Below, piece by piece: positions 22,990-33,021 of a stretch of DNA of 64,000 nt. The notes under the pieces were generated by a model. It did no database searches, was not told the DNA's origin, and worked only from the letters and a program-made list of their open reading frames with translations. The position numbers were made by a program, and so were the translations under genes. Numbering within the stretch: the stretch's first letter is position 1; each line of letters starts with the position of its first letter. The DNA lies in contig CM114271.1 in assembly GCA_050084515.1 (NCBI GenBank), positions 15,810,001 through 15,874,000 on the forward strand. The letters are read 5' to 3'. The stretch comes from Blasia pusilla (lineage: Eukaryota > Marchantiophyta > Marchantiopsida > Blasiales).

Positions 22990-25430
22990 TCATGCATATA
23001 TGGAGGACAGGCAGAAGACCGCATTTTGGGGCATCGATCCTCACGGGAAGGATTGTTTGTACCAGTGACGGTTCATACCATTTGGGTTAAAGAATGCCCC
23101 GGCTGAGTTTCAGAGGGTCATGGATAGGATCTTGGCTGGTTTGGATTTTTCTAGGTGTTATATTGATAGCATCATAGTCTTTAGTGCCACGGTTGAGAAG
23201 CACGAACGACATCTAGAGGAGGTGTTTCGACGATTGCAATTACATGGGCTGAAGCTACATCCAGACAAGTGCAAGTTCTTCTACGACCAGATTGAGTACT
23301 TGGATCATACGATATACCCATGGGGCCTTGGTGTTCAGCAGACGAAGGTAGAGGCTATCTCACGCATTCCACGCCCTATAGATGCGAGCCGTGTTCGCGC
23401 ATTTATGGGATTGGCGAACTTCTATCGGCGGTACGTCAAGGGATTCAGTTTGATTGCAAAGATGCTAATCTTGCTGACCAAGGTGGATCACGAGTGGCAC
23501 GGGGGGATGAGCAGGAATGAGCATTTCAGTTGCTCAAGGACAGGTTGACTTCCGCGCCCATCTTGAAGAGACCGATCAAGGGGCATCCTTTCTAGTTGCA
23601 CACAGATTGGAGCATGTTGGGGCTTGGAGCGATGCTCACCCACCATGATGATGAAGATAGAGAGTTCGTGGTGGCTTACGATTGCGGCTCGAACAACATT
23701 GCAGAGGCAAAGTACAACATGTATGAGGGTGAGTACTTGGTTGCAGTGGGGGTTGTGGCGCATTTCAGGTGTTACTTATTCGGCAACCCCTTTACCATCA
23801 TCACTGATTATCAACCATTGACGTGGTTGATGGAGTCTGACAAGCTTACAAGGAAGCGTGCGAGATGGGCTTAATTGTTGCAGGAATATGATTTTCAGGT
23901 GGTACATAGACCTGGGACGCTCAACCACGATGTAGATGGGTTGAGTCGTAACCCATGCTCGAGTCAGCAAGATGCAATTGGAGCTCGATGGCATGGAGAG
24001 AGTGATGAGGAGTCACTGCCAAGATGGCATGCGTCAGCCTATTTAGGCATGTTGGCTATGGAGAGCCAGAGTGTGGAGACTTTGATGGCGAGGTCTAGTG
24101 GAGAGTCCTTGGATCCCGAGGCTAGTGAGGATACGACAGGTGGCCGAGATATTCATGATGATGGAGTAGTCTTGGAGTACCTTCGTACTGGCAGCATTGC
24201 GAGCATCATGGGTGCTAGAGAGCGGGATCGGATCCTACAGCGGGCTAGACGGTTTCGTTGGGAGGGGACACATGTTTTGAGGGTTTGGAAGGATGGTAGA
24301 GTACACGTAGTGCCACATCCTTCGCAGAGAGCACGACTAGTGCAACATGCCCACGAGGAGTTGGATCACTTTGGGGTGAAGCAAACATACAGCTTGCTCT
24401 AGATTCAATATTGGTGGCGAGGCATGCAGACTGACGTTCAGTAGTTTGTTACCAAGTGTATGGTGTGTGATCGGGTCCGAGCATCGTTCAATGCTCCGAC
24501 TCCTTAGTTGCATCCATTACCGAACATGGGCTTAGGGTATAGATGGAGTTTGAATTTTTCAGGACCTTTGCCTTTGACGAAGCGTCACTGTCATTATGTG
24601 TTGGTGATGGTCGAGCACTTCTCGAAGTGAATCGAGTTGGTTGCATTGCCTGACAAAGCAAGTGAGGGAGTAGCTTATGCCTTCCTTCATAGAGTGCTGA
24701 GTCATTATGGCGCACCGGCTGAGGTGTTGACAGACCAGGGTATCGAGTTTTGTGGTGAGTTCCAAGCCTTGTGTGATCACGCGCTGATCAACCACCGCAC
24801 GACTTCGCGAGATCATCTTGAAGCGGATGGATTAGCGCAGAGAGTTGTGCATACGGTGAAGAGGAGTTTACGCAAATATGGCTAGGAGAGAGGTCACCTA
24901 GGAGACTGGGACCTCCAGTTGCCGTAGTTGGCGATGGGATACAGATTCAGCAAGCAGACATCCTTAGCGTCTTTTTCACTATACTTGCTACTTTATGGCC
25001 GAGAGCCAGATTTACCTACGTCCATTCGTCTAGATGTTGGTGAGGTGTTGGACCTTGATGACCCAGATATATGGATGGGAGCATGTTATCAGAGGGCTGA
25101 GTTGCTTCGGAGAGTGATTCCCATGGCATTCGTGAACTTGGCGATTGCGCAACATCGGGATACGTTGAGGTATGCGACTATTCGGGGTGGTGGTTATCGA
25201 TCAACTATGCGGAGGTTTCATCAGGGAGATTATATCTACTTGCAGCAGATGGCACCGACGACGTTGGATGTGACTGCACGGCACACTATCCTAAGAGTGT
25301 GTGATGTTTTGCCATCCAGTGTTCTCTTGCTGAGGGACGCGATGTTATGGTATGGAAGGACCATGTGCGTAATTGTGCGCTATGTCACCTTCCTAACATT
25401 GATGGTATAGTAGATCCGAGCTCAGCAATA
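22990..25430 (+). pseudogene. gypsy copy A: RT, RNase H and integrase
   Basis: This is a 5'-truncated Ty3/gypsy pol that begins inside RT at EDRQKTAFWGIDPHGKDCLY. RT continues to about 23500, RNase H is at 23540-24000 (TDWSMLGLGAML, then FTIITDYQPLTWLMES), and the integrase zinc-binding and catalytic core are at 24180-25400 (HAHEELDHFGVKQTYSLL, CMVCDRV, FGVK, LTDQGIEFCGEF). Several frameshifts and stops are present, including TAG at CAG and TGG codons. The RT catalytic loop reads YIDS instead of YxDD. The integrase Glu in the ADGLAQRV segment has become Gln. The gag, protease and methyltransferase are absent because of the truncation. Confidence 0.9.
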
Positions 25431-25436
25431 GTTCCT

Positions 25437-25602
25437 ACATGCTTGCGTTGTATGTTGTGTGGTTTTGCTCCTAGTGCGGCCACGATGCTAGTCTGTGATG
25501 CATGTTCGAGAGGTTAGCATATGGCATGTGTGACGCCACCTCTCACTAGGGTTCCTCGAGGACGATGGATGTGTCCTAGATGTACATGGAGGAGATACTA
25601 GG
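25437..25602 (+). pseudogene. PHD finger at the 3' end of gypsy copy A
   Basis: Directly after the integrase C-terminus, in the position where chromoviruses carry a chromodomain, the frame shows a Cys4-His-Cys3 PHD finger: CMLC, then CDAC, then HMAC, then CPRC. The spacing is C-x2-C-x11-C-x2-C-x4-H-x2-C-x14-C-x2-C. The conserved Trp two residues before the last Cys pair is present (GRWMCPRC). All eight metal ligands are intact. A TAG replaces the Trp before the His (TGG in copy B), so the copy is broken. PHD fingers usually read the histone H3 tail; that function here is inference. Confidence 0.85.
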
Positions 25603-25771
25603 TAGGTTTCAATTCTGACTTTTTTTGTGATATGGATGACAGGAAGGCGACTAACGATGGGGCCACATGAGCACCCGGCCTTTCTGCTCTTGGCGTCCTA
25701 GAGATGTATGTCGTGGTAGGTAGGGATAGATGGCTATCTGGAGTTGGAGGGACCTAACCACCATCTAGGGG

Positions 25772-25902
25772 GGCGATTGGAGATATTTTGGTACTTCTCG
25801 CCTCTATGTATGGATGCCATGATGCATGGGATCGTGTGTATTTGTGTGTGTGTTCGATGCCAACAATGTATGTTGTATAGCGATGTGTACACGCACGACA
25901 AC
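25772..25902 (+). repeat. extra copy of the LTR 3' end inside gypsy copy A
   Basis: From ggagatattttggtacttctcg to acacgcacgaca this matches the last 100-130 bases of the LTR that ends at 26526. A purine-rich tract (aggggggcga) lies just upstream. Copy B has the same arrangement (42797-42923), so the duplication is a family trait. Confidence 0.65.
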
Positions 25903-26526
25903 TGTCATGACTGTTATGATAGATCAGTGGGATCTAGCAAAGCATCTACACGAGTAGTGGAGGACAGGCCCAAGAAGTTGAGGATGACCTGTTGAGGCCC
26001 CGGGAAACTTGAGAGAGCAGGTTTTCCCTTCGTTTCGACTCATTTGGAGCCATATAGAGAAACTTACTATTTCAAGTAAGTTTCCATGTTGGGGATAGTT
26101 GACTTTCCACCTTGGGAAGGGGGCCTTGACCCGCTACAGCAAATCAAGAGCAAAGGAGGTGACCTGCGAGCATAGGTTACTATTGAGAGGGCTTGGGAGA
26201 GGGAAGGGGATATACCTCCAAGAGAGAGAGCTTGAGAGCTCATTCTCTCTTTGTTGAACCTCTTGGCATAAGGTGGCAGAGCTATGGTCCCTTGCCTTGT
26301 GAGTGTAACCCAAACCTCTCATTAGGAGAGTGGGTTTGGTTTGACATGAGAGAGAGCGCACAACTTTGACAGCTATGGTATGAGATGGTGTAGAGAGAGA
26401 TTGGATCTTACTTTAATTGCAAATAATTTGGTACTTCTCGCCTTGGTGTATGGATGCCATGAGTTAGTATGGGATCGTGTGTATTTGGATGTGTGTTTGA
26501 TGACAGCGATGTGTATGCGCACGACA
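25903..26526 (+). mobile_element. 3' LTR of gypsy copy A
   Basis: It starts TGTCATGACTGTTATGATAG and ends GCGCACGACA, giving TGTC...GACA termini shared with 42924-43564 and the solo LTR at 8015-8719. It contains the family words gacccgctacagca, gagcataggttac and gatatacctccaagagagag. Confidence 0.8.
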
Positions 26527-26839
26527 GATTAAATGAAGGAGAGTTACTTCTAGATTCTAATATGCACATGTGCATGGTTGGAAGTTTAATCTATTTGACT
26601 ACAACTAGGCCAAACTTGAGCTACAAAATTGGCCTAGTGAGCTAGTTGACGCAAACACCTTCGAAACCTTACCTTGATGGTTTGAGGAGGATTATGTTGT
26701 ATGTGAAATTCTCTTTTCAATTTGGACTTCAATTTGAACCTTCTTTGAGTTTATAATTATATGGATTCTCATATGCTTATTGGGTAGGAAATGTCATTGA
26801 TATATATTCTATATATGTTTATTCTTTTATTTTGGGAAA
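26527..26839. other. no gene recognised
   Basis: Unique-looking AT-rich sequence between the copy A LTR and the copia RNase H remnant. It may be the last decayed part of the copia polymerase, but no motif is clear. Confidence 0.35.
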
Positions 26840-27257
26840 TGCGGTTATAAGTTGGTCTTTAAAAAAGTAACATATAGTTGCTTTATCTTAAACAGAGGTT
26901 GAGTATAGAGCAGCAACCAATGCAACATGTGAGGTGGTATGATCCTTTCATCGATTACTTATTGAGATTAGGGTTAGTAACTTAGGACCTAGTGTAATAC
27001 ATGCGGACAAGTTTGGTAGCATAAAGCTTGCTAATAACCTTATGTTTTATGCTCAAACAAAGCATGTTGAGATGTAGTACCACTTTATCAGAGAGAAAAT
27101 GTTTGCAGAAGAAATTGATTTTATGTATAAAGATATAGATCTAAAAATCACTCATATCTTTACAAAGACATTATCTAGAGATAAGTTTGAAATGTTTAGA
27201 AATGATTTAGATGTTAGAGATATCGATACGAGCTTGAAGGGAAGTATTGAAGATTGA
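26840..27257 (+). pseudogene. Ty1/copia RNase H C-terminal remnant
   Basis: The frame shows EYRAATNATCEVV, then SNLGPSVIHAD, FGSIKLANNLMF, AQTKHVEMQYHFIREK and ITHIFTKTLSRDKFEMFR. This is the canonical end of the copia polyprotein, in which RNase H is last. Frame changes and a stop replacing Gln (the TKHVEMQYHF region reads atgtag) show that it is dead. The matching LTR follows immediately at 27248, preceded by a purine tract (gaagggaag). Confidence 0.88.
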
Positions 27258-27525
27258 GTTATTTGAAGCTCATCAAACACACAAAATACTACACTTGGAC
27301 TCACATAAAGTAGGTAAGATTATTCTTGATTAGTTAGTTAGGCACAATTATCTTAACTAGGATTAGTTAAACACACTAAGTATAACTCGAGATTATGGTT
27401 AGGACTAGGATTAGGTTTTCTTGTACATACCTTATATAATTGAGAAGGGGACAAACCTCCATTCTCTTGTTGTAAAATTTTGTTCTTGATGGTGTCGTGT
27501 ATGTGTGTGTGAGCCGTATCCCATT
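27248..27525 (+). mobile_element. Ty1/copia 3' LTR
   Basis: It starts TGAAGATTGAG right after a polypurine tract and the RNase H frame. It aligns with the inverted copy at 22215-22498. The right end is placed by alignment near cccattgc. Confidence 0.72.
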
Positions 27526-28680
27526 GCTTATGCTTATTTAGTAATTTTCTACAATAGATACTACAAATATAGCTTGAATTGTTAACACTGAGATTGCACA
27601 TGTGCAAGTGAATTATATTTATGAGAGTGTATATATGAATGCCCAACTAGTATCCAGTAATAGTAGTTTCCATCTTATTCCAAATTATGAGTATATCAAT
27701 GGGTATTTTAAACATCAAAAATCAGAAATTAGGAAGGGATTCCTCCACTCCATCCAAATGGAGAAGGAGACATCATGTATGAATCTAGAGGATGTAGTAT
27801 TTTTCCAAAGGCATTGAGGCTCTATGTGTAATATTACTAAGGAGATTTGAGGATAAGTCTTTGGTTGGAGGAATGAAGATTTTGGAGGCTATATGTGTAA
27901 TATTCCTAAAGAGATTTGAGGGTAACTCTTTGGTTGAGGAATGAAGAGTTCACGGAAGATCCTTTAGAGAGAAAAAAATGCTTGATGATGTTTTAATAGA
28001 AGTAGAAAATGTTTGGAAGCAATCTAAGGAGTTTAAGTACCTCTTATACTAACCCTAAGTTATATTGATCCTCTTCTTCAGAAAATTTAATCATGCCATG
28101 AGAAGGTAACAACATACCATAACAAAGTGCATCCTCAAACAAGCCTTCATCTTAGACTTTTATTTTCTCCTCACTAATCATTACATAGTTAACTGTGCTT
28201 ATTTGAAACAAAAATTGAAGGGAAATCTTTTATACAAAGATACTAAAGAAAACCAATGTAATGACTTTATATAAGAGGTTGTTAACACCTTTAGTCCCAA
28301 AAGGGGGGTTTCTAGGTTCAAATCATGCCATAAGTTTTAAAAAGAAAATTTAACAACCCAAGATATTGGAAAAGAAACTAGACAATTGTTATGAAACCCC
28401 CGAAAAATTGGAGAATGATCATGAATCTTGAAAAAGTTGTGAGGAAATACTTTTTCAAGTAAGATGATCAAGCTAACCAACTAGACCTCAACATAAAATT
28501 AGACATGTAAAACATGTCTAGGGGAAGGCCTAGAATAAATTGTGTATAGCTAAGTAGATAAATTTAATACAAATGAAAAAGTTGTTTGAGCTTGGATTTG
28601 GATATCTAGAATTTTCCTATAAAAGAGCCACAGAGTATCAACTTTGACTATGAGATTGATTGGAGAATCCTAAGATCGAG
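27526..28680. other. no gene recognised
   Basis: AT-rich. The phrase ggctatatgtgtaatatt(a/c)ctaa(g/a)gagatttgagg occurs twice in tandem around 27820-27925. No coding domain is seen. Confidence 0.35.
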
Positions 28681-28940
28681 TGTTGTGCACACACACAATG
28701 CTACACATTACACACAACGTATATTGTTGTCATGATCTTAACACATGTAAACACAAGATACCATAATCACTCATGACATCTACACATATAGACAATTTTG
28801 TACCAAAATATCTTCAATTAATCTCATAGCACAAAACTCTCATATATACTCAATGTCTCTCTCATGTCAAACCAAACCCACACTCCTAATGAAAGGCTTG
28901 GCTTACTCATACGGCAAGGAGGACCATAGCTCTACATCAA
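28681..28940 (-). mobile_element. gypsy-family LTR fragment
   Basis: Read on the minus strand, this is the 3' part of the same LTR as at 8015-8719, ending GTGCACAACA. The shared phrases are catgtcaaaccaaacccac and ggaccatagctct. It is truncated at about 28940, so the LTR 5' half is missing. Confidence 0.65.
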
Positions 28941-29059
28941 CAAGATATCCTTGATCCCTTAAGATTATCCTCTAACCTCCTTGAAGGAAAATTATGGATT
29001 TCCATCAATCCACTACAAAAATATGAGATCTCACAAAGTGAGCCTTTTATATGATAATG

Positions 29060-30110
29060 ACATGTTTACGCACGTATGGCTTGCAGAGAGATCATCTAGA
29101 AGACAAGGACCTATAATTGTTATGGTTGGAGACGGGTTAAAGGTTTAACAAGCATCTTTGGCATCTTTTTGACCTTCCTTTTTCTCTATGGATGAGAGTC
29201 CAATGTATCTATAACCATTCTTCGTGATGTTGGTGAGGTGTTGAACCTCAATGACCTTGACATGTGGACGCAAGCATGTTCTTGACAGGCCAAGACATTT
29301 CACCAAGTCCGGCCTACTCATGGCATTTGAGAACTTGGCTATTGCACAACACATTCAGATATACAACTATTTTGGGGGAGGCTATTGACCGAAGATCCAA
29401 AGATTTCATCAAAGATACTACATCTACTCGCAATAGACAACATTAATAACCCTAGATATCACAAAAGGATGCACAAACTTGGATATGCATGAGATTTTGT
29501 CAACAAGAGTCCTTTTGTTGGAGGGACGTAAATGTATGGTTCGAAAGAATCCCTAAACATCATATCACCTTCCTAACATTGATGAGACATTTGATCTAAG
29601 CTTGGCAATCGTACATATAGTCTTGTGTTATATATTGAGTGGATTTGCCACAAGTGCAATCATCGTGTTAGTCTATGATGAACACTTGAGAAGATAGCGT
29701 ATGGCATTTTTTACGTTATGCCTCACTAGGGTTTTTTCAAGATGATTGATGAGTCCCAAATATATATATATATATATATATGATGATTATTTATAAATAT
29801 AGATTTGCTCAAATGACATTGATGACAAGAAAACAATTTTAATGATGCGGCAACATAAGTAACTAGACTTTTAACTCTTAGAATCACAAAGGTGTATGTT
29901 ATGGTAGGAATGGATGGATGGTTAATTGGAATTAAAGAGACCAAAGCACAAACTAAAAGGGTCATAGGAGATCTTTTTGATACATGATTATCTATGCATG
30001 TCGATATCATGATTGAATATCTTGTCTTGGATTTAGGACAATATGGATGATAAATGTAATGTATGTTATGTAGCAATGTGTATATTTATAGAATTCACAT
30101 CCTTTGTAGT
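29060..30110 (+). pseudogene. gypsy copy C: integrase C-terminus, PHD remnant and 3' flank
   Basis: This aligns at nucleotide level with 41925-42930 of copy B. Integrase-derived words include cgtatggcttgcagag, gttggtgaggtgttgaacct and tttgagaacttggctattgcacaaca. The PHD region (about 29625-29740) is still alignable, but several Cys codons are lost. It is heavily decayed and AT-shifted relative to copies A and B. A (TA)n run at 29760-29780 follows. No LTR is clearly attached. Confidence 0.75.
29760..29780. repeat. (TA)n microsatellite
   Basis: About ten TA units just after the PHD remnant of copy C. Confidence 0.9.
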
Positions 30111-30424
30111 GTCACACAAAAAAAACCACGCGACATAGCTAGGAAGATTGCATTGAGTTGAGATATGAATGATGATGTGATAACTTAAATGTACATGTCA
30201 CTTCCTATTTTGGGCTAGTTTTTTGAAGAATTTATCATTTTGAAAAGTTTCTTGTTTCAAGTGGAGTTTTCTATTTATATGAAGAAAATCACACTTACCA
30301 CACTATCATAGGTTAGGTTAAGGAGATAACATATATCTATGGGCCATCTTAGAGAAGAATAAAAAGAAGAAATCAATTTCTAGTCCACGGAAAGGCCTAT
30401 AGAACCCCTTTCACATATGTAATA
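30111..30424. other. no gene recognised
   Basis: AT-rich spacer between gypsy copy C and the Helitron. No motif is seen. Confidence 0.35.
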
Positions 30425-31590
30425 CTAATAAGGTGCCTGTGCGATGCACAAGAATAAAAAGTGTTTGAAAAATTTTGTTAGTATATAATTTGTGAAGGGA
30501 AGGGATTAATGATGCAACACACAAATTCAAATCTCTTTTATCGCTGCTTGCACGAGGAGATATATTTTCTTGCTGCCTAGTTGCCATGTGTCAAATAGAG
30601 AGGCGAGGTGTTTGCAAATCAAGAAGGCACTCTCCCATAATAATATAGATGTTGCTCGTGCCATGCACGCCTAACATAGTTTCCTCAATAGAATGGCTTA
30701 TAAACAGGTGTCGATGATATTTTTTTAATTATATTTAAAATTTTAAAATATATTTAATTTGAAAATTTAGGTGTAATTTCCACTCTTATAAATCTTAAAA
30801 GAGTAAGAAAATCACCTTTAGATAACATCCATATCCCCTAAATAATTACATTCCTCCCTAAAAGTTCCAAAAAAATTTATTCTTCTCCTTCCACTCTTCC
30901 TACCAAAATCACATTCACTAATTTTTTTTAATTAATTTTATTTAATCAAGTGATTTTCCTTTTCCATTAAAATTTATTTTCCTGTCCCAAAATATCACAT
31001 ATGAATTAATAAAATTAAATTAAAAATAATCACATCATTAATTTAAATTTTAAATTTTAAAAATTATTTTCTAAAATTTTAGAAGAATAAGAAAATTTCA
31101 CTCTTTTAAGTAATTACAGTACTCCATTTAAATTTAAATGATATCCCAATCCTCTAAATATTTTCAACCTTCCATAAAATTTGATCTACTCCTTATCCAT
31201 TAAAATTTTCCCTTTCCATCACATGTGAATTAAGACTCTAATTCTAAAAAAATTTAATCCAAATTATTCTATTTTATTAATATTTATAATCCCCCATTAT
31301 AATATTACATAAATTATTATACTTAATAAAATATTTTTCTATTTTATTCAAATCCCTATGATTTTTTCTAATTGGAATATTTCTACCTATCTAGTGTGGT
31401 TTAAATAATAGAATTCAAACAGATTCATTACTTGAATGCCCCCTCCCTACCCCTCAAGCCTCACTACTTGAATACCCCTCCCCCTTCACGTGTCAGCCCT
31501 CCACGTGTCGTAAGGCTAAGACCTCAAAACGCCTACGTGTCATTACCCGAGGACGGGTTCTCAAACCCCGTCCTCTTTTAATAATATAGA
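30425..31590 (-). mobile_element. non-autonomous Helitron
   Basis: On the minus strand the element starts TCTATATTATTAAAAGAGGA and continues into a cggggtttgagaacccg foldback, the usual 5' end of plant Helitrons. It ends with the hairpin TGTGCATCGCACA followed by GGCACCTTATTAG. The host bases are A before and T after, as expected for insertion into AT. The final CTRR consensus is slightly degenerate (TTAG). The length is about 1166 bp, the interior is very AT-rich, and no Rep or helicase is encoded. Confidence 0.75.
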
Positions 31591-31852
31591 TTGACAATAC
31601 ATATGACCTACAACTTTACGTCCAAATTTCAAACATTTCTATTCGAGATTCCCATGGAGGAGATTTGGTTTATGAGTGAGGGTGTGGAATTTTTTATCCA
31701 AATTTTTAACCCACGAACATAGTGAAGACACACACACATGAAAGGCACACAAGGTGTGTTATGTCTAGAAGATGGACCATACATACCCTAGGTAGGGGAC
31801 ATAACTACTCTTGGAGGTTGAGGCCAACTTTCACTATCCAAGGAGAGGAATT
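31591..31852. other. no gene recognised
   Basis: Short unidentified spacer between the Helitron and the palindrome cluster. Confidence 0.35.
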
Positions 31853-32045
31853 GGGGACTTCTTTGAAAGGATCTTCTATCACTCCAATCCGTATGACTTA
31901 AAGAGTGATAGAAGATCCTTTCAAAGAAGTCCCCAATCCGTATGACTTAAAGAGTGATAGAAGATCCTTTGAAAGAAGTCATACGGATTGGGGACTTCTT
32001 TGAAAGGATCCTTTCAAAGAAGTCCTATCCAATTCGTATGACTTA
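31853..32045. repeat. nested inverted repeats with perfect palindromes
   Basis: 31853-31883 and 31904-31934 are perfect 31-bp inverted copies (ggggacttctttgaaagg... / ...ctttcaaagaagtcccc) around a 20-base loop. The loop phrase caatccgtatgacttaaag then repeats directly, followed by another partial arm. 31993-32024 is a perfect 32-bp palindrome with no spacer (gacttctttgaaagga and its complement). The phrase ggggacttctttgaaagg occurs in alternating orientation four or more times. No protein is encoded. Confidence 0.9.
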
Positions 32046-32529
32046 AATGCCTACCGCGGATTTTGTAACCCCACTCATGCAACTTAAATTCAAGTGATTA
32101 ACGACCTCATAATGGTTCCTCTCCCGTGTATCTTCTCTCCCCTATGTGGTTGTATACTTCGTATAAAAACTTGTTTGTATATGCAAGATTGTATATGGAC
32201 ACTTTTTCTCTCGTCCCCCAACTTCCCCTCCCTCCCTAGTATTCTCTCCTCTCCGTGCGGGTATTGTATTCCGTGGTTGTATATATTGGTTTGTATTTCT
32301 GTCCCCTCCCTCCCTAGTATTCTCTCCTCTTTGTGTAGGTATTTTATTCTGTGTGTGTATATGTATATGTACTGGTTTGTATTTCCGTCTTAATTTTTTC
32401 CTGGTCCGGCTATTCCTCTCATGGTATGTATACCTCCTATAACAATTTTTCTCTCGTCCCAAAAATTACCCTCCCAAAATGTGTCTGGTATAGAAATTAC
32501 TTCGGTGGGCAATTTGTTTTAAAGGGCCG
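32046..32529. other. pyrimidine-rich DNA with imperfect tandem repeat
   Basis: The phrase cctccctccctagtattctctcctct recurs (about 32225 and 32305) together with repeated ggttgtatat / ggtttgtatttc words, giving two to three imperfect units of roughly 80 bp. No gene is recognised. Confidence 0.5.
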
Positions 32530-33021
32530 CTGTCACGTATTTTAGGATAGATCGGCAAGATCTAGTAGAGCGCCTTTGGAGGTACTGGAGGACAACCTCA
32601 AGAGGTTGAGGATGATCTGTTGAGGCCACGGGTAACCTGAGAGAACATGTTTCCCCTTCGTTTCGGCTCATTTGGAGACATATAGAGAAAATATTTTGGG
32701 TAAGTTTCCATTTGGAGTATAGTTGAATTTCCATTTTTGGAAGTGGCCCTTGACCCGCTATAGCAGGTCAAGAGCCAAGGAGGTGACTTGCGAGCATAGG
32801 TTACCGAGGAGAGAGCTTGGGAGAGAGAAGGGGGTATACCTCCAAGAGCGAGAGAGCTTGAGAGCTCATTCTCCCTTTGTTGAACCTCTTGGCATCAGGG
32901 AGCAGAGCTATGGTCTTGCTTACCTTGTGTGTGTAACCCAAGCGTCTCATTAGGAGAATGGGTTTGGTTTGACATGAAAGAGAGTGCACACCATGGAGAG
33001 CTTGGTGTGAGAGATGTGATG
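32530..33021 (+). mobile_element. gypsy-family LTR (5' LTR of copy B or a separate truncated LTR)
   Basis: It starts TGTCACGTATTTTAGGATAG, the family LTR start, and follows the LTR sequence to about 33021 (gtgagatctac). The last roughly 130 bases of the LTR, present at 8015, 26426 and 43438, are missing and unrelated sequence follows. It is upstream of copy B in the same orientation, so it could be that copy's 5' LTR. However, it is visibly less decayed than the LTR at 42924, and the two may come from different insertions. Confidence 0.7.
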
